From Parasedimentitalea huanghaiensis (GTDB lineage: Bacteria > Pseudomonadota > Alphaproteobacteria > Rhodobacterales > Rhodobacteraceae): a DNA stretch of 64,000 nucleotides. Positions 46,468-54,760 of this stretch are shown piece after piece. The notes under the pieces are model-generated. The model worked only from the letters and a program-made list of their open reading frames with translations. It had not been told where the DNA came from and searched no databases. Made by a program: the position numbers and the translations under genes. Positions within the stretch are counted from its first letter, which is position 1, and each line of letters opens with the position of its first letter. Location of the stretch: NCBI RefSeq assembly GCF_009753675.1, contig NZ_WQLV01000001.1:124001-188000 (forward strand), given 5' to 3'.

Positions 46468-47613
46468 TCAGAAGACTTTTGTGCCGGCGCTCCACGTCCC
46501 TTTAAGCTCTGGGGTTTCGCTGGAGTTTCCAAAGCGGATCAGATCGGCTCGTTTGCCAATCTCAAGTTGACCGCGATCTAGCAGTCCCACTGCGTTAGCC
46601 GGGTTCCGGGTTACCGTAGACAGCCCACGTGCTATATCGCCCCACAAGTTGCCCAGCTGGACTGCCGCGATAAGCAAACCTGCTGGAACATAGTCAGACG
46701 ACAGGATGTCTAGGCGGTCGCGTTCGGCCAGTTCCCGGGCGGCAACATTCCCAGAGTGAGAACCGCCGCGAATGATATTTGGAGCGCCCATGATAGTGGA
46801 GATCCCCTTGGCATGACAGGCGTCAGCGGCATCGAGAGTAGTCGGGAATTCAGCCATCGACACGCCATATGAATGGCTCACTTCAACCTGCTTAGTTGTT
46901 GTGTCGTCATGGCTGGCCAGTTTAGCACCAAATCTTGAAGCCTCCGCAACTGTTGCGGCCTCATGTTTCTTGCCAAACTTAGACTGCAAGCCGTACAGAA
47001 AACTCACGTGCTCATCAAAGCCTGCATCATCCAGGTTGTGCTTGCCGCAGGCGTAATCTTTGTATTTCTGCACATCGGTGAACTGTCGCTGACCTGGCGT
47101 ATGATCCATCATCGACACAATTCCGATGCGATCTTCAGGTCCGAACTCGGCCAACTCTTCAGTTAGTGTTTCAGAACAGATTTCAGCGCGCAGATGGATG
47201 TGGTGGCTGATCCGCAATTTTTCTGACTCTCTGAGCGCCAGTAGCTCAGTTGTTAGCTTGCGGGCATATTTCCCGTGATGCTTGCTTTGATCTGAAACGA
47301 TGGAACCAACCCGTAGTGCGTCAAACACAGTGGTAATTCCAGTTCCCGCCAGTTCTCGGTCATGCGCGATAATTGCTGCCCGATGTGGCCAGTCTACTTT
47401 TGGACGCGGGGACAAATGTCGCTCAAGGTTATCAGTATGTAGTTCCACCATTCCCGGTGCTACAAAGTCACCTTCCAGATCAATGGCTCCGGCAACACCA
47501 GTCGCAGTGCTGCTGATATCAGTAATGAGCCCGTCCTGCAGGCGGATCGTTCCGTGGATAACCTCTTCACTCAGAATGATGCTGGCGTTGGTCAGGATTG
47601 TGTCTTGTGTCAT
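46468..47613 (-). CDS. phnM: Alpha-D-ribose 1-methylphosphonate 5-triphosphate diphosphatase
   Basis: PhnM removes pyrophosphate from ribose methylphosphonate triphosphate before C-P cleavage. The 381-residue amidohydrolase has the zinc site in GMVELHTDNLERHLSPRP and the C-terminal ANAVGLLDRGQLEIGKRADLI. The start at 47613 gives MTQDTILTNASIILSEE. It is divergent from DUF1045 and lies at the far end of the C-P lyase island, on the same strand as phnG-N but separated by DUF1045. Confidence 0.93.
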   Translation of the reverse strand: MTQDTILTNASIILSEEVIHGTIRLQDGLITDISSTATGVAGAIDLEGDFVAPGMVELHTDNLERHLSPRPKVDWPHRAAIIAHDRELAGTGITTVFDALRVGSIVSDQSKHHGKYARKLTTELLALRESEKLRISHHIHLRAEICSETLTEELAEFGPEDRIGIVSMMDHTPGQRQFTDVQKYKDYACGKHNLDDAGFDEHVSFLYGLQSKFGKKHEAATVAEASRFGAKLASHDDTTTKQVEVSHSYGVSMAEFPTTLDAADACHAKGISTIMGAPNIIRGGSHSGNVAARELAERDRLDILSSDYVPAGLLIAAVQLGNLWGDIARGLSTVTRNPANAVGLLDRGQLEIGKRADLIRFGNSSETPELKGTWSAGTKVF

Positions 47614-47663
47614 GTCAGTGTCACGCTGTTTTGGCAGTTGGAAGTAACTGCCGGAGAATTGAA

Positions 47664-48341
47664 ATGTTTGAACGATACGCCATTTTCTACACACCACCCC
47701 CTGGGCCGTTGGCAGAATTCGCCGCATCCTGGCTGGGCTGGGATAGCGAAACAGCTACAGCCGTCCCACATCCTGTTATCGCAGGTGTAGATGTAAGTAA
47801 TGTGACGGCCACCCCCAGAAAGTACGGGTTTCATGGAACCCTGAAAGCACCGTTCCATCTGAACCCTGCGTGTTCGGTCGACGAGTTGAAGGCGGCAATT
47901 GCTGTATTTTGTGCCACGCAGGCGCCTGTTGTTATGGACGCGTTTCAGTTGCGACAGGACCATGGGTTTGTTGCTCTGCGTCCACGAACCCACACCGCGA
48001 TGCTGCGAGAGTTCGCCTCGAACGTTGTTAGAGAATTCGATCTGTTTCGAGCACCGTTGACGGAACCTGATATCGCTAGGCGGCGACAGGCGGATTTGAC
48101 CGATAGGCAAGACAGGCAGATGCTTGGCTGGGGATACCCCTATATTTTTGATGATTTCAGTTTTCATCTGACCCTGAGCGGGCAACTGTCTCCTACTCAA
48201 GGGGGGATCGTGATCGACGTTCTTGAGCCACTTCTCGAACCTGTCATGTCCGAGACTGCAATAATTGATGCGATCACTCTGGTTGGCCAGGATAGTAACG
48301 GAATGTTCCATCAAATATGCCGCTACGCGCTTACTGGATGA
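47664..48341 (+). CDS. DUF1045 2H-phosphoesterase-like phosphonate metabolism protein
   Basis: A 225-residue protein found with phn genes. It carries two H-x-T motifs: YGFHGTLKAPFHL (~residue 55) and FSFHLTLSG (~residue 170), the signature of the 2H phosphoesterase superfamily, which opens cyclic phosphates. The start at 47664 has a CCGGAGAA site. It overlaps the 3' end of phnN by 19 bases on the opposite strand. Role is not established; cyclic phosphate handling after C-P cleavage fits. Confidence 0.88.
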   Translation: MFERYAIFYTPPPGPLAEFAASWLGWDSETATAVPHPVIAGVDVSNVTATPRKYGFHGTLKAPFHLNPACSVDELKAAIAVFCATQAPVVMDAFQLRQDHGFVALRPRTHTAMLREFASNVVREFDLFRAPLTEPDIARRRQADLTDRQDRQMLGWGYPYIFDDFSFHLTLSGQLSPTQGGIVIDVLEPLLEPVMSETAIIDAITLVGQDSNGMFHQICRYALTG

Positions 48342-48865
48342 AGAAGGGCCGAAACAGCGGCCAAGGTGCGTTCTAATGGGCCGCTGTTGTCTACCACATG
48401 AGCTGTAATCCCTCTGGGTAGAGTAAAGTTTGCCCGGTCCAGTCGATGGGCAATTTCCGACGCACTCTCACGGCCCCGTTTTTGTAGACGTGTTGATAAG
48501 GTGGAGCGGGACGCTGTGAGCAACAACACTTCAAAACGTTCGAACAACAGTTCTGCTTGCGGCAGGACTGCACGAGACAAGTTTGCTAATACATCCTGTT
48601 CGTTGTTCAAACTTTGGTCGATGGAAACGGGGATACCGTATTGCAGGCCGTGGGCGTGCCAGTTCAATAGAAAGTCACCAGCCGCTAAGCGGCGTTCAAA
48701 TTCTACTGTGCTGACGCCGTCAAAATCTTCACCGCCTGCATCACTGGGCCGTGTGATGACACGTCTGGCAAGAGTTAGCCGGTCGTCATTTTTGACCATT
48801 GCCCGCATAACGCTGTCTTTACCAACACCGGATGGGCCAACAACTGCGATGAAACGGCCCGTCAT
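48323..48865 (-). CDS. phnN: Ribose 1,5-bisphosphokinase
   Basis: PhnN phosphorylates ribose 1,5-bisphosphate to PRPP, the end of the C-P lyase pathway. The 180-residue guanylate-kinase-fold protein has the P-loop VVGPSGVGKDS, DRLTLARRVITRPSDAGGEDF and ARE-like NWHAHGLQYGIP. Its ATG overlaps the phnL stop. Confidence 0.94.
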   Translation of the reverse strand: MTGRFIAVVGPSGVGKDSVMRAMVKNDDRLTLARRVITRPSDAGGEDFDGVSTVEFERRLAAGDFLLNWHAHGLQYGIPVSIDQSLNNEQDVLANLSRAVLPQAELLFERFEVLLLTASRSTLSTRLQKRGRESASEIAHRLDRANFTLPRGITAHVVDNSGPLERTLAAVSALLHPVSA

Positions 48866-49545
48866 GCTGCCAACCCAGGTGTAAAACCGGTCACATCAAT
48901 TTGCCGGTCACAAATCTGGTCTCGCGCTTCGTGGTCGTGGAAAATACCGACGATGGCTGTACCCCGATCTTTGGCCTCTTTAATCATTGTCAGTACTGTT
49001 GCCCGATTTGTTGGGTCTAGGCTTGCCGTGGGTTCATCCAGCAGCATCGCGGGGTAGGGATAGGCAAAGCCGCGGGCAATATTCACGCGCTGCTGTTCGC
49101 CGCCGGAAAATGTTGTCGGGCTAAGCTGCCACAGCCGTTCGGGGATATTGAGCCGCTCCAACAAGGACTGTGCCTTGGCAATAGCCGCATCACGGGTCCT
49201 GCCGGTGATCATTAGGGGTTCAGCGACAACGTCCAAAGTAGATACGCGCGGAACCACACGCAAGAACTGACTGACGTACCCCAATGTGTGGCGCCGAAGC
49301 TGTAAGATATCACGAGGTTCAGCGCTGGCTACATCAACACCATCTACCAAAATGCGCCCGGTGGCGGTAAGGTAGTTGCCGTAGATCATCCGCATAAGTG
49401 TGGATTTACCTGAACCTGATGCCCCTACCAGTGCAATGCATTCCCCGGCAGGGACATGAAGTGAAGCTCCGGCCATAACTGGAATTTCGGTGGCGCTTTG
49501 ATTGTGGAGTGTGAAGGATTTTGAGACGTTTTCAATACGGATCAT
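48862..49545 (-). CDS. phnL: C-P lyase ABC-type subunit PhnL
   Basis: PhnL is an ABC-ATPase-like protein needed for phosphonate breakdown, not transport. The 227-residue protein has Walker A VGASGSGKST, signature TFSGGEQQRVNIARG and Walker B AMLLDEPTASLDP. The start at 49545 gives MIRIENVSKSF; it follows phnK by four bases and overlaps phnN. Confidence 0.94.
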   Translation of the reverse strand: MIRIENVSKSFTLHNQSATEIPVMAGASLHVPAGECIALVGASGSGKSTLMRMIYGNYLTATGRILVDGVDVASAEPRDILQLRRHTLGYVSQFLRVVPRVSTLDVVAEPLMITGRTRDAAIAKAQSLLERLNIPERLWQLSPTTFSGGEQQRVNIARGFAYPYPAMLLDEPTASLDPTNRATVLTMIKEAKDRGTAIVGIFHDHEARDQICDRQIDVTGFTPGLAA

Positions 49546-49549
49546 GGCG

Positions 49550-50320
49550 TCAAACCTGTAAGACTGAGGAAACAAGAAGCTGGGTGTAGGCATGCTGCGG
49601 ATCATCCAGCACTTGATCTGTTAGTCCGGTTTCCACCACATGGCCGTCTTTCATCACCATCAGCCGGTCCGCCAACAGGCGTACCACGGCCAAATCATGG
49701 GTCACGATGACCGCGCTCAGCCCCATTTCACGTACAAGACCACGCAGCAGATCCAGCAACCGGGCCTGCACGCTGACGTCCAACCCACCGGTAGGTTCAT
49801 CCATGAACACCAGCCGTGGACCCGTCACCAGATTACGTGCGATTTGCAGCCGTTGCTGCATGCCGCCGGAAAAGGCGGTTGGATGATCGTCGATTCGGGT
49901 TTCATTGATTTCGACCCGCCCCAGCCAATCAATTGCATCGGACCGGATATTGCCATAATGGCGGGCGCCAACGGCCATTAGCCGCTCCCCCACATTACCG
50001 CCCGCACTGATATTCATCCGTAGCCCATCACGCGCATGTTGATGAACAAATGCCCAATCGGTACGGCCCAACATGCGTCGTTCGGGTTCTGGCATTGTGA
50101 CGGTGTCTTTTAAACCATCCGTCCGAGTATCAAACAAAACCGCCCCGTCATCAGGAACCAGATGCCCGGCAAGACAGTTGAGCAGGGTCGATTTTCCTGA
50201 CCCACTTTCCCCGACGATCCCCATTACCTCACCGGGATAAAGATCAAAATTCACATCCCGGCAGCCGATGCGGTTGCCATAGAACTTAGCGATGTTTTGT
50301 ACTTTCAGAAGCGGTGTCAT
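49550..50320 (-). CDS. phnK: C-P lyase ABC-type subunit PhnK
   Basis: PhnK is the ABC-type subunit that binds the PhnGHIJ core. The 256-residue protein has Walker A VGESGSGKST, the signature FSGGMQQRLQIARN and Walker B LVFMDEPTGGLDV. Start overlaps the phnJ stop (ATGA). Confidence 0.95.
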   Translation of the reverse strand: MTPLLKVQNIAKFYGNRIGCRDVNFDLYPGEVMGIVGESGSGKSTLLNCLAGHLVPDDGAVLFDTRTDGLKDTVTMPEPERRMLGRTDWAFVHQHARDGLRMNISAGGNVGERLMAVGARHYGNIRSDAIDWLGRVEINETRIDDHPTAFSGGMQQRLQIARNLVTGPRLVFMDEPTGGLDVSVQARLLDLLRGLVREMGLSAVIVTHDLAVVRLLADRLMVMKDGHVVETGLTDQVLDDPQHAYTQLLVSSVLQV

Positions 50321-51186
50321 GCTGCATCCTCTGCGTTAACAGCAGCCAATGCGCCCAGATGTCCGGCTTGCTGACGACCTGCGCAAAAATCTGTATCCGA
50401 GCAAACGAACATGCGGCTGCCTTGATCATCCATGATCACCTCGTCCAGATAGCTGTTTTCAGCCCCGCACATGTCACAGGCGTGATCTGCCTTGGTGGCC
50501 TCAAACGGATAATCTTCAAAATCCAGGCTCTCGACCTTGGTGTAGGGCGGCAGTGCATAGATGCGTTGTTCACGCCCTGCACCAAACAGTTGAATTGCGG
50601 ACATTTCCAATTTGGGATTGTCGAACTTCGGGATCGGAGATGGGTCCATCACATATCGACCTTCAACCTTCACCGGATAGGCATATGAAGTGGCAATCGC
50701 CCCGTGTTGACTGATGTCTTCATACAGTTTCACATGCATTAGGCCGTATTCCTCAAGCGCGTGCATTTTGCGGGTCTCGGTTTCGCGTGGCTCTAAAAAC
50801 CGCAACGGTTCCGGAATAGGCACCTGATAGACAAGGATCTGGTCATCTCGTAGCTCGGCCTCGGGAATCCTGTGGCGTGTCTGTATCACACTCGCCTCAG
50901 TGGTGTTTTCGGTTGTGGTGACTCCAGCAGTGACCTCAAAAAATTTGCGGATCGATACAGCATTGGTGGTGTCATCAGCCCCCTGGTCGATCACCTTCAA
51001 CGTGTCGTCTGGGGTGAGTGTGGCGGCCGAAACCTGCACCCCACCGGTGCCCCAGCCGTAGGGCATTGGCATTTCTCGGCTGGCAAATGGAACCTGGTAC
51101 CCCGGAATTGCAAGACCTTTGAGAATGGCCCGACGGATCATTCGTTTGGTCTGTTCATCAAGGTAAGCAAAATTGTAATCGGTCAT
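50317..51186 (-). CDS. phnJ: C-P lyase radical SAM subunit PhnJ
   Basis: PhnJ breaks the C-P bond with a 4Fe-4S cluster and SAM, releasing alkane and ribose cyclic phosphate. The 289-residue protein has the cysteine set CDMCGAENSYLDE and CSDTDFCAG near the C-terminus (Cx2Cx21Cx5C), the catalytic core of the family, plus FAYLDEQTKRMIRRAILKG at the start. ATGA overlaps with both neighbours. Confidence 0.97.
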   Translation of the reverse strand: MTDYNFAYLDEQTKRMIRRAILKGLAIPGYQVPFASREMPMPYGWGTGGVQVSAATLTPDDTLKVIDQGADDTTNAVSIRKFFEVTAGVTTTENTTEASVIQTRHRIPEAELRDDQILVYQVPIPEPLRFLEPRETETRKMHALEEYGLMHVKLYEDISQHGAIATSYAYPVKVEGRYVMDPSPIPKFDNPKLEMSAIQLFGAGREQRIYALPPYTKVESLDFEDYPFEATKADHACDMCGAENSYLDEVIMDDQGSRMFVCSDTDFCAGRQQAGHLGALAAVNAEDAA

Positions 51187-52277
51187 TCCGCGGCCTCCTG
51201 CATTGGATATGTCTCGGCCGCCTCGCGGCGGAGTTTTCGCACCAGTTCAAGCTCGGATTGGAAATCGACGTAGTGGGGCAGTTTGATGTGTTCCAGAAAC
51301 CCGGTGGCTTGAATATTATCGCAGTGGGAAAGGACAAACTCTTCGTCCTGTGCAGCCGCACCAGAGTCACTTTCACCAAGTTCCTTCCAGCGCAGGGCTC
51401 GGTCGACCAGAGCAACAGAGATTGCTTTACGTTCTGATTGGCCAAACACCAGACCATAGCCACGAGTGAACTGTGGCGGTTCCGTTTTGGAGCCCTGAAA
51501 CTGATTGACCGTTTCACATTCGGTCAGTGTCATTTCACCAATTTCAATCGCGAAGCCGAGTTCCGCAATCTCCATCTCAACCGGTACAGCACCTATCCGC
51601 AACTCACCGACAAAGGCATGGTTGCGGGCATAGCCACGCTGGGTGGAATAGGCCATCCCAAGGACAAATCCTTCGTCACCACGCGCCAAAGATTGTAGCC
51701 GCAGCGCACGGTTTGAGGGCAGCTCCATCGGCTCTCGTGTCAGATCCGGTGGTGTGTCTTCACAGGCTATCTCGGTTTGGATCAAACCTTCGGTGTTGAG
51801 GAACTCCATAATGTGCGGGGTTGGCTCGCGCCTTGGTTTGGCTGTTTCAGCATCGGCCTGTGGGTCGCTCTCAGCTGCCAGCTTGAAATCCAGAAGCCGA
51901 TGCGTGTAGTCAAACGTTGGCCCCAGAACCTGCCCACCGGGAGCATCCTTAAATGTGGCAGATATCCGACGGTCACAAGCCATTTCTTCTGTTTTCACCG
52001 GTTCGGATGAGCCAAACCGGGGCAGGGTGGTGCGATAGGCTCGGATCAGGAAGATCGCCTCGATCAAGTCTCCACGCGATTGTTTGATCGCCAGAGCTGC
52101 CAGATCGGGATCATATAGCGATCCCTCGGCCATCACCCGGTTAACTGCCAGGCTTAGCTGCTCACGGATTTGCTCAATGGACAGTTCAGCTATGCTGGTA
52201 TCCCCGCGGCGCTCTTCTGCCAGCCAGGCATGGGCGTTATCAATGGCGCGCTCGCCGCCTTTTACTGCGACATACAT
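51183..52277 (-). CDS. phnI: C-P lyase subunit PhnI
   Basis: PhnI, with PhnG, H and L, attaches the phosphonate to ribose of ATP and has a nucleosidase activity. The 364-residue protein begins MYVAVKGGERAIDNAHAWLA, and includes YTHRLLDFKLAAE and RGYGLVFGQSERKAISVALVD. ATGA overlaps with phnH and phnJ. Confidence 0.96.
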   Translation of the reverse strand: MYVAVKGGERAIDNAHAWLAEERRGDTSIAELSIEQIREQLSLAVNRVMAEGSLYDPDLAALAIKQSRGDLIEAIFLIRAYRTTLPRFGSSEPVKTEEMACDRRISATFKDAPGGQVLGPTFDYTHRLLDFKLAAESDPQADAETAKPRREPTPHIMEFLNTEGLIQTEIACEDTPPDLTREPMELPSNRALRLQSLARGDEGFVLGMAYSTQRGYARNHAFVGELRIGAVPVEMEIAELGFAIEIGEMTLTECETVNQFQGSKTEPPQFTRGYGLVFGQSERKAISVALVDRALRWKELGESDSGAAAQDEEFVLSHCDNIQATGFLEHIKLPHYVDFQSELELVRKLRREAAETYPMQEAAE

Positions 52278-52843
52278 CAGTGATCTACCTTGGTTGTGCG
52301 TGGCAATGCAGCGACCTGCGTGCCGGTGGTAAAAAAGAAATCCAACCCCAACGGAAATAGTTTGGCATTGTCTTGGAAGGATTGTGTTTCTGGCAATGAA
52401 AGCTGGGCTGCGTCTTTGATGCCCGGTCCAGTCAGGGTCGCTCCTTGGGGTTTCAGCTCGTCACATTCCACAATCAGAGTGGCTGATCTGTCTGGATATT
52501 GGGCTGTGCCAATGGCGAACTGAGAAAGCGGTGCCAGTGATTGCCATGTGCCGATGGCAAACACGGCCTTGTCTGGTGTGACAATCTGCGCCCCAGTGTG
52601 GAAGATTATCCAGTCCCTGATCACAGCTGTTTCAAAAGGTCCGCTCAGGCTCACCGGCGTTTCGGAATCACAAAGCATCAGAATTAAGCTACCGGCAGCC
52701 ACTGACAAGGGCGCTGGTGGTTTGGCGCCGGAAATTTTTTCAATCTGACCGGGTCGGGCCAGAGCATTCATGGCTGCGCGAAACGCTACAGCGTTTTCGA
52801 TGGGCGCGTTTGCAAACGCACCTTCAAGAGCTTGTACCTGCAT
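52277..52843 (-). CDS. phnH: C-P lyase subunit PhnH
   Basis: PhnH is a structural subunit of the C-P lyase core complex, with a PLP-transferase-like fold that lacks PLP. The 188-residue protein has FRAAMNALARPGQI near residue 22 and LPLGLDFFFTTGTQVAALPRTT at the C-terminus in broken form. ATGA overlaps with phnG and phnI. Confidence 0.94.
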   Translation of the reverse strand: MQVQALEGAFANAPIENAVAFRAAMNALARPGQIEKISGAKPPAPLSVAAGSLILMLCDSETPVSLSGPFETAVIRDWIIFHTGAQIVTPDKAVFAIGTWQSLAPLSQFAIGTAQYPDRSATLIVECDELKPQGATLTGPGIKDAAQLSLPETQSFQDNAKLFPLGLDFFFTTGTQVAALPRTTKVDH

Positions 52844-53286
52844 CAGTCTTCGCCTCGTACCATGGTAAAGAAATCAACTTTGGTGGCCGCTGCCTTGGCG
52901 GCGCGCGCATCGCGGGATGCGGCCATTTCAGTCATCAATGGATCCAAGACCTGAGCCTTTAGGCTGTTTGCGCGCGGTGTCTGCATTAGCGCATCAACAA
53001 GGGCCGCATGTTGGGCTTTGGATTTACTGCGCCCCTGCACAACTGCATGGCCCACTTCACCAGAGGCCAGCTGCAGTGCGCAACGCGTCACTGTCATTTC
53101 TCCAATGTTAAATCGGCCTCCTGTGCTGCCAGCACGGCCTTGAACCATGACCCCACCCACCTCGGGATGGCGTAGCCACTTAAATTCTGGCTCTGGCCCA
53201 ACAGCGGTCATTTTGTCTTCGAGAGATTGCGTTGGCGCTTTTGCCAATAGGCTCATCCAAGCCTGACGCGGATTTTCTTTGTTCAT
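52843..53286 (-). CDS. phnG: C-P lyase subunit PhnG
   Basis: PhnG is the small subunit of the PhnGHIJ core. The 147-residue protein has RQAWMSLLAKAP at the N-terminus and GEMTVTRCALQLASGEVGHAVVQGRSK. It heads the phnGHIJKLN operon, divergent from phnF across ~100 bases that hold a likely PhnF site. Confidence 0.94.
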   Translation of the reverse strand: MNKENPRQAWMSLLAKAPTQSLEDKMTAVGPEPEFKWLRHPEVGGVMVQGRAGSTGGRFNIGEMTVTRCALQLASGEVGHAVVQGRSKSKAQHAALVDALMQTPRANSLKAQVLDPLMTEMAASRDARAAKAAATKVDFFTMVRGED

Positions 53287-53303
53287 CTAGACACCTTGCA
53301 GTG

Positions 53304-53331
53304 TTGTCTACGTTTCTATACAACTAGACAA
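53304..53331. promoter_or_regulatory. Candidate PhnF operator between phnG and phnF
   Basis: TTGTCTA (53304-53310) and TAGACAA (53325-53331) form an inverted repeat with a 14-base gap, between the divergent phnG and phnF starts. The position fits repression of both by the GntR-family PhnF. Confidence 0.5.
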
Positions 53332-53386
53332 ATATTGACTGACGAACACGGCAACAGCAATCTAAGATTTGTGAAATTTCAGTGAC

Positions 53387-54097
53387 ATGACCACGCGAAC
53401 CCCAATCTGGAAATCCATATGTTCAGCCCTCAGCTCAGACATTGCAGACGGGCGGTACGGATCTGGAGACAAGCTCCCGACCGAAGCGCAGCTGGCTTCA
53501 CGTTTCGGCGTCAATCGACACACTGTTCGGCATGCGCTAAAGGTGATGGCGGAAGAGGGGCTTGTTCTGGCGCGCCGTGGCGCCGGTGTATTTGTAGCGC
53601 AACGTCCAACTGAATATCAAATTGGTCGCCGTGTTCGGTTTCATCAAAATCTAGAGGCCGCTGGCCGGATGCCCGCCAAAGAGATCCTTCTTCTTGAAAC
53701 GCGAAAGGCCAATGCGCGCGAGACAGAGACCCTGCAGTTGATCGGTTCCGAGGTACATGTGTATGAGGGGCTTTCCCTGTCTGATGGGCAGCCCATAGGG
53801 GTTTTTAGAAGCGTATTTCCGGCTGATAGGTTCCCAAACTTATTGGAAAACCTGAGAAAAGCCCGATCTGTGACCAAGGCTTTGCAGGCGCATGGCGTGA
53901 CGGATTTTACTCGATCACAAACGTCGCTGACAGCAAAAACTGCGTCTGCCACAATCGCTCTGCATTTGCGATTGTCCGAAGGCGCCCCGATCTTACGTGC
54001 TGTGTCCGTCAATGTTGATCCGGAAGGTCGGCCTATTGAATACGGCCGAACCTGGTTTGCTGGTGATCGGGTAACTCTCACCGTCAAAGGCGATTGA
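53387..54097 (+). CDS. phnF: Phosphonate metabolism GntR-family regulator PhnF
   Basis: A 236-residue HutC-subfamily regulator: winged helix YGSGDKLPTEAQLASRFGVNRHTVRHAL (residues ~24-52) and a C-terminal UTRA ligand domain with SLSDGQPIGVFRSVFP and SVNVDPEGRPIEYGRTWFAGD. PhnF represses phn genes in other bacteria; its divergent position from phnG fits that role here. Confidence 0.93.
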   Translation: MTTRTPIWKSICSALSSDIADGRYGSGDKLPTEAQLASRFGVNRHTVRHALKVMAEEGLVLARRGAGVFVAQRPTEYQIGRRVRFHQNLEAAGRMPAKEILLLETRKANARETETLQLIGSEVHVYEGLSLSDGQPIGVFRSVFPADRFPNLLENLRKARSVTKALQAHGVTDFTRSQTSLTAKTASATIALHLRLSEGAPILRAVSVNVDPEGRPIEYGRTWFAGDRVTLTVKGD

Positions 54098-54125
54098 ATT
54101 CCCGCACCCGAGCCGAGAGTTTGAG

Positions 54126-54740
54126 TTACTCATATTTCTCCAGAAACGCTTCGGCGACTAAACTGCGGAAATCATCCAATGCAGTCCGCAGTTTGTCATG
54201 AGACCAATTCCACCACGCCAATTCAATCATGCGCGCAGCGGTTTTCTGTGGATAGCGGGTTCGGATTGGGACCGCAGGAATTCCCGCCACAATCATGTAT
54301 GGCGGAACATCTTTGGTAACGATCGCCCCAGCAGCAACCACTGCACCATGCCCAACGGTTACTTCTGGCTTGATCATTGCAGAGTGACCAACCCAGGTGT
54401 CATGACCTAATGTTGCGCGCCGGGAGGCACGATGTGCGAACCAATCAGCATCATCTTCGGCGTCGTCCCAATAGCTGGCAGACCGGTAGTGAAAGTGGTG
54501 CAGAGACGCCTTGTCCATTGGATGATCAGTTGCGCCAATCCGAGTAAAGCTCGCGATATTTGCAAACTTTCCCACCTCTGCATTGGCTATATCGCAGGTG
54601 CGATCACAGTAGCTGTAGTCGCCAAACCTGCTGTTTGTGATACGGCTGTTCGCCCCAATTTCAACATAACGTCCAAACTGACTGCCGGTGATTTGGCAGT
54701 CAGGATGAACGAAGGGTTGTTCAGCTTGTAAACGTGGCAT
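54126..54740 (-). CDS. Left-handed beta-helix acyltransferase-like phosphonate metabolism protein
   Basis: A 204-residue protein with hexapeptide repeats (ITGSQFGRYVEIGANSRITNS, IANAEVGKFANIASF, VGHGAVVAAGAIVTKDVPPYMIVAGIPAVPI), a left-handed beta helix of the DapD/GlmU acetyltransferase type. Proteins of this kind are common in phn clusters and are thought to be trimeric acyltransferases modifying a phosphonate intermediate; the substrate is unknown. It follows phnE2 by 20 bases and is the last gene of the phnCDEE operon. Confidence 0.88.
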   Translation of the reverse strand: MPRLQAEQPFVHPDCQITGSQFGRYVEIGANSRITNSRFGDYSYCDRTCDIANAEVGKFANIASFTRIGATDHPMDKASLHHFHYRSASYWDDAEDDADWFAHRASRRATLGHDTWVGHSAMIKPEVTVGHGAVVAAGAIVTKDVPPYMIVAGIPAVPIRTRYPQKTAARMIELAWWNWSHDKLRTALDDFRSLVAEAFLEKYE

Positions 54741-54760
54741 GGCGCAGCCCCTTAGTTTGG

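Noticed and set aside
47610-48314. A 234-codon frame antisense to DUF1045
   Set aside because: DUF1045 has both HxT motifs and phosphonate context; the antisense frame has no support.
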